From Bacteroidota bacterium (GTDB taxonomy: Bacteria; Bacteroidota; Bacteroidia; J057; JADKCL01), in contig JADKCL010000068.1 in assembly GCA_016718825.1 (NCBI GenBank), positions 65,674 to 129,673 on the forward strand: 64,000 nt of DNA. Direction: 5' to 3'. The position numbers and the translations under genes were made by a program. How positions within the stretch are numbered: the stretch's first letter is position 1; each line of letters opens with the position of its first letter. This document shows positions 43,790-54,186 of the stretch, in pieces. The notes beneath the pieces were generated by a model that saw nothing but the letters and a program-made list of their open reading frames with translations, was not told the origin of the DNA and did no database searches.

Positions 43790-46570
43790 ATGCGACATCT
43801 TTGGATCACTTTTCTCTTAATCATGGTGTTGGCCATGTCAGCATCAGCGCAACAAGGCGTAAGCGTCACGACGGACAATACACCGCCCGATGCCTCGGCA
43901 ATCTTTGATGTGAAATCGACTACGCGTGGTGTACTTGTACCGCGGATGACGCTCGTGCAGCGAAACGCCATTGCCACGCCTGCAACAGGACTGCTCATTT
44001 ACCAGACCAACGGTACGACAGGGTTTTATTATTACAATGGCACGGCATGGACTGCAATCAGCGCCGCTGCCGATAACCTCGGAAACCATACCGCGACGAC
44101 TAACCTTAATCTAGGAACTAACAGCATCACCAACACCACCAATATAACGGCGTCTGGCACGGCAAACTTGGGTGGAAATGCCTACCCCACCGTGATGGGG
44201 ACTTCGGGACAAGTGCTGACCACCAATGGTGCGGGACTCACTAGCTGGGGCAGTGTTGCGGGCGAATCAACCACCGCCAACAATGGCCTGACAGTCTCGG
44301 GGGTCAACGTGGCGCTCGGCGGTGACCTCATAGGCACCACCAACATCAACCAAGACAATGCCGAAGTACTGCGTATCAACAACAACAGCACAGTCGGTAC
44401 CGTGATTGACCTGCAAAACACGGGCGATTTCCGGATCCTTGACGCTGGTGTCAATGCACTCCAATTGCTCGACAATGGAACATTGACTGTAGGGACGACC
44501 AATCAGTTCCAAGTGAACAATGCCGGGAATATCACGCGCATCAACAATCTGGTCACGAGCTTCCCAACAGTACAAGGCACAGCTGGTCAGGTCCTGACCA
44601 ACGACGGCGCTGGAGATTTGACTTGGACCACAATAGCAGACGAAGCCACCACCGCCAACAATGGACTCACGCTTGCAGGGCAGAACGTCACCTTGGGCGG
44701 TGACCTGACGGCCACAACCACCATCACCCAAGACAATGCTGAGGTGCTGCGCATCAACAACAACGGTACTGCCGGTACGATCATCGATTTACAAAACACT
44801 GGCGACCTCAGGGTAATGGACAATGGTACGAATGCCTTTCAAGTTCTTGACGACGGGAGGGTTATCATCGGCACAGCCAGCCAATTGTCGATCAACAACA
44901 CGGGCAATATCACGCGCCTTAACAACGTCGTCACCAACTTCCCCAATGCACAAGGGGCTGCAGGTACTTTCCTCAACAACGACGGCGCCGGCAACCTCGA
45001 CTGGGTGGCGGCTCCCTCCTTTACGGATCCCACTACAGCCTCCAATGGTTTGACTTTGATCGGAAACGATGTACGGTTGGGTGGGACGCTTGCCGCAAAC
45101 ACAACCATTACACAGAATGCCGCACAATCACTCACGTTTAGCAATATTTCTACAGCTAACACGGCGATCAACATGCAAAGCACAGGCGATTTCGTAGTGC
45201 AAGACAACGGTGTCAGTGCCTTGACAGTGCAAGACAATGGCAATGTGAGCATCGGCACCACCAACCAAATGCAAATCGACAATACCGGCGACTTTGTGCG
45301 CATCAACAACGTACCCACAAATTTCCCTGCCGCGCAAGGAATTGCAGGCCAAGTCCTCACAAACAATGGAACTGGAGACCTGACTTGGACCAACGGCAGC
45401 GGCTTCAATTGGAGCATCCTTGGGAACGGAAACACTACGGCAGGCACCCATTTCATCGGAACCACCAACAACATACCCTTGGAATTTAGGGTAGGCAACC
45501 AAATCGCTGGCTTTATCAGTGAAGTCTCAAAATCGAATGCCTTCTTTGGTCACCTTGCAGGCTTTTCAATCACGAGTGGTGACGGCAACACCGGTATCGG
45601 GAAAAATGCGCTTGGCGGCAACTCGACAGGAGGAGGCAATACAGCGGTAGGCAACGGGGCTGCAATATCAAACCTGCTTGCCTCGAGCAATACTGCCATC
45701 GGGCAAAGTGCATTGATCAACAACCTGAATTCCAGCAGGAATACCGTGGTTGGGGAATCCGCAATGTTCACCTTCGACTTTGCCAATGGTGGTGCGGTTT
45801 ACAACGCACACAATACCGCCATCGGCCGTGCATCCTTGTTTTTTCTCAATGCGACCTCCAACGCCAATGGAATCGACAATACCGCCTTGGGTGTTCAAAG
45901 CGGCTTGAATGCGACCACCAATATTGGCTGCACCTACCTCGGCACTGCTACTTATGATGCCACACCTGGCTATCTCAACAGTACCGCGATCGGGTACAAT
46001 TGCACCATAGATGCAAGCAACAGGGTGCGTGTCGGAGGCTCCGGCGTCACCTCGGTGGGTGGGCCTGTAGCCTATACCAATTTCTCTGACAAGCGGTTCA
46101 AGCACAACGTATGCAAGGATGTAAAGGGGCTAGATGTCATCATGAAGCTGGAGCCTGTCACATACCAATTTGACTACGAAGCGCTTGACCGCTTTTATCA
46201 TCGGCCAGACTCCATGATTGCCAAGACGGACTACACAACAGCTAACGACTTGCGTCAAATTGGTTTCATGGCACAGGAAATCGACTCTCTCTGCCAGGCT
46301 ATGGGCTTTGAGTTTGGGGCGGTCGATAGGCCCAGTGATAGTAATTCAGGCATCTATGGCATTCGCTACACCGCATTTGTTCCGATTTTGGTAAAAGCCG
46401 TGCAGGAGCAACAGTTGCAAATCGATGTCCTGACACTGCAAAACCAAGCGGCCATTGCCGAGAATGCACAAATCAAGGCACAATACAAGCTTGAATTGGA
46501 ATCGTTGAAGGCGGAGGTGGCCCGCATCCACCAAACCTTGCCACTGCTGAATGCAAGTAACTACAAGTGA
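43790..46570 (+). CDS. Secreted repeat fibre protein with C-terminal S74 intramolecular chaperone domain
   Basis: 926 aa from the ATG at 43790, giving a signal peptide (MRHLWITFLLIMVLAMSASAQ). A domain seen in many Bacteroidota fibres follows (DASAIFDVKSTTRGVLVPRMT, TGLLIYQTNGTTGFYYYNGTAWT). Next are three ~110-residue repeats (TTANNGLT...GGDL...DNAEVLRINN...IDLQNTGD...DNG...IGT..Q...N.GN..RINN...FP..QG.AG..L.NDG.G.L.W), then a GNTAxG-type head with IGxxAL motifs. The C-terminal ~150 residues are an S74 chaperone domain (FSDKRFKHNVCKDVKGLDVIMKLEPVTYQFD, QIGFMAQEIDSL, YTAFVPILVKAVQEQQ) that directs trimerisation. A surface-attached fibre or adhesin is inferred. It has no T9SS domain. Confidence 0.85.
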   Translation: MRHLWITFLLIMVLAMSASAQQGVSVTTDNTPPDASAIFDVKSTTRGVLVPRMTLVQRNAIATPATGLLIYQTNGTTGFYYYNGTAWTAISAAADNLGNHTATTNLNLGTNSITNTTNITASGTANLGGNAYPTVMGTSGQVLTTNGAGLTSWGSVAGESTTANNGLTVSGVNVALGGDLIGTTNINQDNAEVLRINNNSTVGTVIDLQNTGDFRILDAGVNALQLLDNGTLTVGTTNQFQVNNAGNITRINNLVTSFPTVQGTAGQVLTNDGAGDLTWTTIADEATTANNGLTLAGQNVTLGGDLTATTTITQDNAEVLRINNNGTAGTIIDLQNTGDLRVMDNGTNAFQVLDDGRVIIGTASQLSINNTGNITRLNNVVTNFPNAQGAAGTFLNNDGAGNLDWVAAPSFTDPTTASNGLTLIGNDVRLGGTLAANTTITQNAAQSLTFSNISTANTAINMQSTGDFVVQDNGVSALTVQDNGNVSIGTTNQMQIDNTGDFVRINNVPTNFPAAQGIAGQVLTNNGTGDLTWTNGSGFNWSILGNGNTTAGTHFIGTTNNIPLEFRVGNQIAGFISEVSKSNAFFGHLAGFSITSGDGNTGIGKNALGGNSTGGGNTAVGNGAAISNLLASSNTAIGQSALINNLNSSRNTVVGESAMFTFDFANGGAVYNAHNTAIGRASLFFLNATSNANGIDNTALGVQSGLNATTNIGCTYLGTATYDATPGYLNSTAIGYNCTIDASNRVRVGGSGVTSVGGPVAYTNFSDKRFKHNVCKDVKGLDVIMKLEPVTYQFDYEALDRFYHRPDSMIAKTDYTTANDLRQIGFMAQEIDSLCQAMGFEFGAVDRPSDSNSGIYGIRYTAFVPILVKAVQEQQLQIDVLTLQNQAAIAENAQIKAQYKLELESLKAEVARIHQTLPLLNASNYK

Positions 46571-46706
46571 GTCCGGTCATATTCGATTAATGCCATTCAC
46601 AACTTATGCCATTTCGGGCTTTTGATAGAATTATGCAAAAATTACCTTGCAAGGGTACATTAACCCAGAGGTGTGTAAATTCTTCTATTCCAAATCGTTA
46701 TTCCCT

Positions 46707-46724
46707 TGTTACCTATTTGTTACC
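46707..46724. promoter_or_regulatory. Direct repeat TGTTACC upstream of fibre gene 2
   Basis: TGTTACCTATTTGTTACC, ~70 bp before the ATG at 46795, matching the site before fibre gene 1 at one mismatch. The surrounding leader differs between the two genes. Confidence 0.55.
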
Positions 46725-46794
46725 TTCCCTCGTGGAGCACGAGGGAAAACGATCAGATAGATTTGGGTCATTGTACGCAACAACTTTTTTTCTT

Positions 46795-49700
46795 ATGCGA
46801 CATCTTTGGATCACTTTTCTCTTAATCATGGTGTTGGCCATGTCAGCATCAGCGCAACAAGGCGTAAGCGTCACGACGGACAATACACCGCCCGATGCCT
46901 CGGCAATCTTTGATGTGAAATCGACTACGCGTGGTGTACTTGTACCGCGGATGACGCTCGTGCAGCGAAACGCCATTGCCACGCCTGCAACAGGACTGCT
47001 CATTTACCAGACCAACGGTACGACAGGGTTTTATTATTACAATGGCACGGCATGGACTGCAATCAGCGCCGCTGCCGATAACCTCGGAAACCATACCGCG
47101 ACGACTAACCTTAATCTAGGAACTAACAGCATCACCAACACCACCAATATAACGGCGTCTGGCACGGCAAACTTGGGTGGAAATGCCTACCCCACCGTGA
47201 TGGGGACTTCGGGACAAGTGCTGACCACCAATGGTGCGGGACTCACTAGCTGGGGCAGTGTTGCGGGCGAATCAACCACCGCCAACAATGGCCTGACAGT
47301 CTCCGGGGTCAACGTGGCGCTCGGCGGTGACCTCATAGGCACCACCAACATCAACCAAGACAATGCCGAAGTACTGCGTATCAACAATAACAGCACAGTC
47401 GGTACCGTGATTGACCTGCAAAACACGGGCGATTTCCGGATCCTTGACGCCGGTGTCAATGCACTCCAATTGCTCGACAATGGAACATTGACTGTAGGGA
47501 CGACCAATCAGTTCCAAGTGAACAATGCCGGGAATATCACGCGCATCAACAATCTGGTCACGAGCTTCCCAACAGTACAAGGCACAGCTGGTCAGGTCCT
47601 GACCAACGACGGCGCTGGAGATTTGACTTGGACCACAATAGCAGACGAAGCCACCACCGCCAACAATGGACTCACGCTTGCAGGGGCAGAACGTCACCTT
47701 GGGCGGTGACCTGACGGCCACAACCACCATCACCCAAGACAATGCTGAGGTGCTGCGCATCAACAACAACGGTACTGCCGGTACGATCATCGATTTACAA
47801 AACACTGGCGACCTCAGGGTAATGGACAATGGTACGAATGCCTTTCAAGTTCTTGACGACGGGAGGGTTATCATCGGCACAGCCAGCCAATTGTCGATCA
47901 ACAACACGGGCAATATCACGCGCCTTAACAACGTCGTCACCAACTTCCCCAATGCAAAGGGCTGCAGGTACTTTCCTCAACAACGACGGCGCCGGCAACC
48001 TCGACTGGGTGGCGGCTCCCTCCTTTACGGATCCCACTACAGCCTCCAATGGTTTGACTTTGATGGGAAACGATGTACGGTTGGGTGGTGCCATTTCGGC
48101 CAGTACCACCGTGTCTCAATCAGGTGCATTAGCCCTCACTTTTGCCAATAACGCCACGGCAGCCACCACGATCAATCTGCAAAATACAGGTGATTTCCTC
48201 GTACAAAACAATGGGGCCAATGCACTTACTGTACTGGACAATGGCAACGTGACAATCGGGACATCAGGCCAAATGCAAATGGACAACACAGGCGACTTCA
48301 TCCGTATCAACAACGTTGCGACCAGTTTTCCCACAGCCCAAGGAGCAGCAGGCAGTGTCCTAAGCAACGACGGCGCAGGAAACCTGAGTTGGGCAGCGCC
48401 AGCCACATCGACCGACGCCACCACCGCGTCCAATGGTCTGACTTTGATAGGCAACGACGTGCGTTTTGGTGGGGCACTTACTGCTAATACCACTGTGGCG
48501 CAAACTGCCGCCTTGGCTCTTACTTTTACCAATAATGCCACGGCTGCAACAACCATCAACCTTCAAAACTCAGGCGACTTCCTCGTGCAAGACAATGGCA
48601 TCAATGCACTGACCGTGCAGGACAACGGAACCGTGACATTTGGTAGCACAGGACAAATGCAAATAGACAACTCAGGCAACTTCGTGCGGATAAACGACCT
48701 GCCAACGAATTTCCCTACGGTGCAAGGCAACCCTGGTACCTTTTTGAGAAACGATGGCAGCGGCAACCTGGCATGGACGCCGCCTGCCTTTGGGGGTTGG
48801 TTCACGACAGGCAACACTGGCACCGTCGCTGGGACGCATTTCATCGGCAATATCAATGACGAAGCTTTGGAATTCAGGGTCAACAACCAACGTGCGGGTT
48901 ATGTCGGGAACAGTGGAAATTACAACACCTTTTGGGGACATCAGGCCGGTATAGCTAATTCCACCGGTGATGGCAACACCGCCGTAGGCAAATCGGCCTT
49001 GTTGGGGACGACAACAGGTGGCGGTAATACTGCCATGGGACAAGGTTCCATGGCAGGCAATGTCGGAGGAACGCACAATTCTGCGTATGGCATCAATTCA
49101 TTGGTGGATAACAATGGGACTCAAAACGCCGCCTTTGGTGCCACAGCAGGAAATGGTGTGATCTCGGGTGGGTACAACGCATTTTTTGGCGCAGCGGCCA
49201 CAGGCTCTTCGCCTACACGCACAAATGGCGGAGCATTTGGCATCAATGCTGTCGCAGATTCCGACAACCGTATCCGCTTAGGTAGCGGCTCGCATACCTC
49301 CATTGGTGGTTCTGTAGCATATACCAACTTCAGCGACAAGCGCTTCAAATTCAATATTGAAGACGATGTCAAGGGATTGGATTTGATTATGAAACTAAAC
49401 CCTGTCACTTACCAGTTTGATTACAATGCCCTTCACAAGTTTTACCAAAACAGCAATCCTGCCATCCAGGATGCGCCACAAAGCGCGGGCAACGACATGC
49501 GTCAGATCGGCTTCATGGCGCAAGAGATCGACTCACTCTGCCAAGCCATAGGATTTGACTTCGGTGCGGTGGACAGGCCCTCCGATACCAACTCTGGCAT
49601 CTACGGCATCCGATACACCGCTTTTGTCCCGGTTTTGGTGAAGGCACTGCAGGAGCAACAATTGGAAATTGCCGCTCTTAATGTTCAAAATCAAGTGGCT

Positions 49701-49832
49701 ACGGCGGAAAATGTAGCACTCAGGGCACAATTCTCTGAAGTGGAAATAAAACTTCAGGAACTTGAAACACTCAAAACCGAAATCCTGCAAATCAAGCAGA
49801 CATTGCCACTCTTTCAAGTCTCCAATCATTGA
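46795..49832 (+). pseudogene. Second S74 fibre gene, interrupted by two frameshifts
   Basis: The gene begins with the same signal peptide and N-terminal module as fibre gene 1 and ends with its own S74 domain (FSDKRFKFNIEDDVKGLDLIMKLNPVTYQFD ... YTAFVPVLVKALQEQQ). Compared with copy 1 there is one extra G in the run at 47683-47686 and a 2-base loss near 47951-47960, which together move the coding path through all three frames (46795-~47685, ~47690-47950, 47960-49832). Copy 2 also has one extra ~110-residue repeat. The two changes do not cancel. It is either a true broken gene or an assembly error in duplicated DNA. Up to ~48087 the two copies are almost identical. Confidence 0.8.
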
Positions 49833-49835
49833 CAC

Positions 49836-51266
49836 ATGGCTATGCGAAAGGAATATCTAATTTTTGTATTGGTCGCTGCATTCGTGCATTGTAATGACCT
49901 ATTGGCTCAAGTCACATGGGGAAGCTATGGTGGGATCAAAACCATTGTTTCCAATGGAGTGCACTTGCATACGGGCCACTTGCGCAACACAGGCGTCGGC
50001 ACACAAATTTCTAATAACGGTGATATCTACGTCCGCAACGACTTCAATCAGGCAAATTCGGCAACATTCATTGCAGGCGGGATGAGTTGGCTATGGTTTC
50101 AAGGTACTGTTCTGCAAACAATATCGGGTGACGCTCCGATCCTCGTCGGCAGAGTGCGCGTGGACAATTCTGCTGGTGCACGGTTGACCCAAAGTTTGAT
50201 TGTGCCTGCGAACCTTGAGGTATTTAATGGTAATTTGAACTTGAACGATTTTAATATCGACTTGGGTACAACCGGTAGCCTTGTAGAGGATCGCCTGAAT
50301 AACCACCTGGTTGTGGACAATACACCAGGACTGAGCGAGTCTAATGTTGGGGGTTACGTTCGCGCGACCAATCGCACCACCAACGGACTCCTCAATGAAA
50401 TAGCAGGGCTGGGAATTTTTTTGACAGATGCAGGCATTGTGAACATTGATCGATACCACTATGATGCGACCATGGGTGGTACGACAATCATGAAGAATTA
50501 CGAAATCACAGGGACTCCGAGCAACACTACCATGCGGATAGAGTTTGCGGCTGACGAGGCGCTTGGTGTATCAGTAAACAGTACATTAAAACTCCTTCGC
50601 TTTAATGGCACAATTTGGGAAGACAAAGGAGGCACATGGGTGGACTTGCCCGTGGACTACGTTCAACAGACTGGAATCCTCAGCTTTTCGCCTTGGTCGG
50701 TGGGGAATCCTACCTCGTTGCCTGTAACCCTATTGGAATTCCAAGCTACTCGAATCGATCTGGAGGAAGTTTTGCTCGAATGGGAAACGGCGACAGAAAT
50801 CAACAATGCTGGTTTTGAAATTGAGAAAAGCTTTGATGGATTGCAATTTGATCAAATTGGTTTTATTGTTGGAGCCGTCAATAGCTATACGCCTCAGGCC
50901 TACAAGCATACAACCGCAGAACCAAATGCAGCCTATTATAGGTTGCGCCAAGTGGACCAAAATGGGGGTTTTGATTACTCTGAAATACGGTTTGTCGATG
51001 GGGCAAGGCATGATCCCGTTTTGGTTTTGTACCCCAATCCAACACATCGTTACGTAAAAATCGGGTTGCTAAATTCCGACGTTCACCGAATACACCGATT
51101 GGAAATCATACAAAGTGACGGTAAACTAGTCGCGCAGTTCGAAGGCAACGTAAACCAATTGCAGGACAATTTGGATCAAGTCATTCTTGACTTTTCCCGC
51201 GGGATATATCTCTTAAGGCTGGAGACAGCCGAAAGTATTTTTGTGCAACGATTGGTGTTGAATTAG
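49836..51266 (+). CDS. T9SS-secreted protein linked to the fibre genes
   Basis: 476 aa. Signal peptide (EYLIFVLVAAFVHCNDLLAQ) followed by a beta-rich repeated region (about 30-160; VTWGSYGGIKTIVSNGVHLH, NGDIYVRNDF, NLEVFNGNLNLNDFNIDLG) that looks like a surface beta-helix or filament domain. Then comes LLEFQATRIDLEEVLLEWETATEINNAGFEIEKSFDGLQF, a fibronectin-type-III-like segment common in T9SS cargo. The C-terminal ~90 residues are a sorting domain (LVLYPNPTHRYVKI ... FSRGIYLLRLETAE ... QRLVLN). It starts 4 bp after the fibre stop, so it is in the same operon and may anchor or organise the fibre on the surface. Confidence 0.82.
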   Translation: MAMRKEYLIFVLVAAFVHCNDLLAQVTWGSYGGIKTIVSNGVHLHTGHLRNTGVGTQISNNGDIYVRNDFNQANSATFIAGGMSWLWFQGTVLQTISGDAPILVGRVRVDNSAGARLTQSLIVPANLEVFNGNLNLNDFNIDLGTTGSLVEDRLNNHLVVDNTPGLSESNVGGYVRATNRTTNGLLNEIAGLGIFLTDAGIVNIDRYHYDATMGGTTIMKNYEITGTPSNTTMRIEFAADEALGVSVNSTLKLLRFNGTIWEDKGGTWVDLPVDYVQQTGILSFSPWSVGNPTSLPVTLLEFQATRIDLEEVLLEWETATEINNAGFEIEKSFDGLQFDQIGFIVGAVNSYTPQAYKHTTAEPNAAYYRLRQVDQNGGFDYSEIRFVDGARHDPVLVLYPNPTHRYVKIGLLNSDVHRIHRLEIIQSDGKLVAQFEGNVNQLQDNLDQVILDFSRGIYLLRLETAESIFVQRLVLN

Positions 51267-51320
51267 AATGTCTGGAAGTTAGGGTAAGGTCATCAATTCA
51301 ATTTTTTGACATATTTTTCG

Positions 51321-51352
51321 CAAGGTCACCTCAATCGTGGCCTTGCTTTTTG
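51321..51352 (+). terminator. Rho-independent terminator
   Basis: CAAGGTCAC pairs with GTGGCCTTG (one G-U pair) around a 7-nt loop and is followed by CTTTTTG. It lies ~55 bp beyond the T9SS gene and would end the fibre operon. Confidence 0.8.
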
Positions 51353-51640
51353 CTCTTTTCCCGATGCTGACCAGTTTACGTTCAAATCCTTTATCCCACA
51401 GAGGCATGTAGGGATCATGGATAAATTGTACGCTTGTACGGACCTTTGTCAGTTTCAAGCTGATTGGTGCTTTGGATTTCCCGGAGGGTCTAAGCAACTA
51501 TAGCCGTGGACGCCGTGTGTCGCAAAGCGTTGAAGTCCACGGTGGATCGGTCCATCACATTCGTTCTGCCTCCATCCCGATGTGGATGTGTGCCGCGCAG
51601 CGGTGAAGCGTCGGGTTTGCGGACGCCCCACCCCCCTCTC

Positions 51641-51666
51641 TATCGCCGCGCCTAGGCGCGGCGATA
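51641..51666. repeat. 26-bp perfect GC-rich palindrome
   Basis: TATCGCCGCGCCT directly followed by its complement AGGCGCGGCGATA, no loop. It is in a gene-free gap between the fibre operon and the desaturase gene. It could be a REP-like element or a binding site; no second copy seen in the window. Confidence 0.65.
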
Positions 51667-51854
51667 AAAACAGGAATGCACTTTCCAACTCCAGCGGAGT
51701 CAGACATTTCCGTGTTTCCCCACAACGGAATTGTTACAGATAATTTGAAAAACCTGCTCAAGTTTAGCCGGCAAATTTTGCTTACAATAGGTGGCATGGG
51801 CTACCATTGTAAAGATCTCCCCTTCGTTGATCGCATTTTCTTATCACTTGCCCC

Positions 51855-53129
51855 TTACGCACTTGCCGTTTCCAAACGCAGGTTTTCCCTGAATTCAAAA
51901 TAGGCAAACGCCAAACTCACCAGCATCGAAACCACGAAATAGATGGCAACGCAGATGGTTCCGGTTGGGACAAGGGTATTCAGCGTGAACCAACCTCCAT
52001 ACCAATGGATGATGAGGAATGCAGCTGTCATTCGTAGCAATTCAAAAAGCCAGGAATAACGCGACCGATCCATGAGCGAGGTATAGCTATAGACAGATAG
52101 AAAGATGAAGCCGGCATACACGAAGACCGCTGATTTGGGAATAAAGGCCATCTGTGCGACCATCAACAACAACAGCGCAAATGTCGTGAGGAGTTGTATC
52201 CATGCCCATACTTTGAGATATATGCTGGAAGGAGGCATGTATTTCTCCCGTTGATGAACATCTGGGGTGTAAACTACGGGGTATTTTACAGCGACGTCAG
52301 CGGGACGCCATCCCGTGGGCATAAACCAAATCCGTAACTTGTCAAACACACTGGAGGTACGCCAAGCGTCCTTGACGAGCAAGAAGAGATGCAGGAAATT
52401 GATCTTGATCGGATTCCAAGTTTGCACGGGCCGAGTAATGCCAAACACAGGTTGCACATCGGGCAATTCGGGTTGAAATGTCCCAAAGATCCGATCCCAA
52501 ATGATCAGAATTCCCCCGAAATTTTTGTCGATGTATTCTGGGTTGATGGCATGGTGGATGCGGTGATGGGAGGGCGTTACAATGATGCTTTCCAGAAAAC
52601 CCAACTTGCCGATGAGTTGGGTATGGTACCAAAATCCGCCAAAAAGCATCACCACGGCCAATACCACAAGCACATCGGAGGGAATCCCGAAGATGGCCGC
52701 AGGAAGAAGGAGAAATGTGTACACGTTCACGAAGTCCGAAATCGTTTGCCGTAAGGCGACCGGAAGGTTGTATTCTTCGCTGCTGTGGTGAATAACGTGC
52801 CGGTTCCAGAGAAAGTTGATACGGTGCGCCCATCGGTGGGACCAATAAGCGTAAAAATCGATGCTGATGAAGCCAATGATGTACTGCAGGGCCACGGATT
52901 GGATCCCAAACATCGCAAAATGCCGAAACAGAAAGTCATAAGTCACGATGTAGATGGTCACTCCCAAAATCTGCTTGAGCATATTAGTGATGCCCGAACT
53001 CAAGCTGGAAACCGTGTCCATGCTCTTGATGACCGCCTTGTTGCGCCACTTTGCTACGATCATTTCCGTTGCAATCAGCAGCAGAAACATAGGCAATACA
53101 AACTTCAGGGCACCCGCAAACGTTTCCAT
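51855..53129 (-). CDS. Fatty-acid-hydroxylase/sterol-desaturase-like membrane enzyme, alkylglycerol-monooxygenase type
   Basis: 424 aa with several membrane segments (first at about 8-26, then ~60-110, ~130-180 and three or four after ~300). The di-iron histidine boxes are visible: HRWAH (HxxxH), NRHVIHHSSE (HxxHH) and PSHHRIHHAINPEY (HHxxHH). Length, a DFYAYWSHRWAH opening and a hydrophobic C-terminal half with NTLVPTG resemble TMEM195/AGMO-type alkylglycerol monooxygenases rather than the shorter sterol C5 desaturases. It would hydroxylate or cleave ether lipids using O2. An IS1595 element lies 20 bp upstream of the start and may have changed its expression. Confidence 0.82.
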   Translation of the reverse strand: METFAGALKFVLPMFLLLIATEMIVAKWRNKAVIKSMDTVSSLSSGITNMLKQILGVTIYIVTYDFLFRHFAMFGIQSVALQYIIGFISIDFYAYWSHRWAHRINFLWNRHVIHHSSEEYNLPVALRQTISDFVNVYTFLLLPAAIFGIPSDVLVVLAVVMLFGGFWYHTQLIGKLGFLESIIVTPSHHRIHHAINPEYIDKNFGGILIIWDRIFGTFQPELPDVQPVFGITRPVQTWNPIKINFLHLFLLVKDAWRTSSVFDKLRIWFMPTGWRPADVAVKYPVVYTPDVHQREKYMPPSSIYLKVWAWIQLLTTFALLLLMVAQMAFIPKSAVFVYAGFIFLSVYSYTSLMDRSRYSWLFELLRMTAAFLIIHWYGGWFTLNTLVPTGTICVAIYFVVSMLVSLAFAYFEFRENLRLETASA

Positions 53130-53148
53130 TTCGATGAATTCTTGGTGG

Positions 53149-53156
53149 AAGTTAAA
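53149..53156. repeat. 8-bp target-site duplication (left)
   Basis: AAGTTAAA, identical to 54187-54194 on the other side of the IS1595 element. The 8-bp length is typical for the family. Confidence 0.9.
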
Positions 53157-54186
53157 TATGCCTATCGGTAACTTTACCAGTAGCCATTTTTATAGGGCCC
53201 AATGGTAGGTGGCTGCTATTAACAGCCGGTCAAATACGTGAAAGCCAAAGTACCTTCGGTTAAGTTTGAAGCAGAACTCGCTCAGGTAATTTTGAAGGTA
53301 TTGCTTCGAAATACCATGATAGGTGGCCAAAAAGGCTGCTTTTGAATTGCTGATGGCAGTGTGCACCCATGGGAGTACCTTCGAACCCTCTGCACCTGGT
53401 AGCGTGATTGCTTCATGTATTTCCACCAGCTTAGCGAGGCCGTTGTGTGACTTGGAATTGTCCGTGCGAAGTTGGGATTCGGGCATTACACCTCCTTTGG
53501 CCTCGTTGTCAATGGTCTCCGACTTGAGATCCGGGATGACAATCATCTTGAAATGACCGCATTTGTACCTTTTTCGGCCCTTTTTCGGGGCGGCGACCAA
53601 TTCGGACTCAGCCATCACCACAACTTTGGCTTTTCCCTCGGTTCCGGCACCACGCTTTTTCGGCTTCTCAGCATCTATGGGTGAATTTACCTCAAAAAAT
53701 GCCTCATCAAGCTCAATTTCGCCCTCCAACAGGTACTTCTCATCTCTGTTGGCCATCACTCTGCGAAGCTTGTGCATCAGTGTCCAGATCGGTTCATAGA
53801 ACTTATGACCTATATGTTTCTGCATTTCAAGAGCCGAAATGTGCCTTTTGGAAGCAGTCATCAGGTGCATAGCCAGAAACCAATACAGGAATGGTAACTT
53901 GCTGTTTTCCATTACTGTACCGCTGCGCAATGACATTCTGAACCCACAGTTCTTGCACTCATACAGCGACTTTGATTGCAGCCAGGAGTGCTTTTCTCCG
54001 CAGCACTTCTTGCAGATAACACCCTCACGGTCACGCACTTCCTTAAACCGAGCAATGCAAGACGCCTCGGAAGGGAAATTTTTGTTGAATTCGAGCAGTT
54101 TCATATCATTTTGAATTTGCTCTAAACTCCCTACAGAACTTGACACCTCGTGTCAAAATCTACTGGTAAAGTTCCTGATAGGCATA
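53157..54186 (-). mobile_element. IS1595-family insertion sequence (about 1030 bp)
   Basis: The ends are 27-bp inverted repeats starting TATGCCTATC (left 53157-53183; right 54160-54186 in reverse), differing at two positions. They are flanked by the 8-bp direct duplication AAGTTAAA. The element carries one transposase gene. Perfect duplications and intact gene suggest a recent insertion. It sits between the desaturase gene and its former upstream region. Confidence 0.9.
53190..54104 (-). CDS. IS1595-family transposase (ISXO2-like)
   Basis: 304 aa from the ATG at 54104 (MKLLEFNKNFPSEASC, the normal family start; the frame can be extended to a GTG at 54146). An N-terminal zinc ribbon has C..C and C..C pairs (VICKKC and YECKNCGFRMS). 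The ISXO2-like DDE domain shows the first aspartate in GEIELDEAFFE, the second in LRTDNSKSHNG and the glutamate in YLSEFCFKLNRR. It would move the surrounding element. It is transcribed toward the desaturase gene, so read-through is possible. Confidence 0.92.
   Translation of the reverse strand: MKLLEFNKNFPSEASCIARFKEVRDREGVICKKCCGEKHSWLQSKSLYECKNCGFRMSLRSGTVMENSKLPFLYWFLAMHLMTASKRHISALEMQKHIGHKFYEPIWTLMHKLRRVMANRDEKYLLEGEIELDEAFFEVNSPIDAEKPKKRGAGTEGKAKVVVMAESELVAAPKKGRKRYKCGHFKMIVIPDLKSETIDNEAKGGVMPESQLRTDNSKSHNGLAKLVEIHEAITLPGAEGSKVLPWVHTAISNSKAAFLATYHGISKQYLQNYLSEFCFKLNRRYFGFHVFDRLLIAATYHWAL

Larger units (their letters stand above)
51267..51854. other. Gene-free gap with a terminator and GC-rich palindrome
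   Basis: Contains a terminator (51321-51352) and a 26-bp palindrome (51641-51666). 51455-51640 is a degenerate GC-rich stretch (GCCGCGCAGCGG...) with no recognised gene. Confidence 0.55.

Noticed and set aside
51279..51497. Minus-strand 72-aa basic frame
   Set aside because: It covers the terminator hairpin of the upstream operon and shows no domain.
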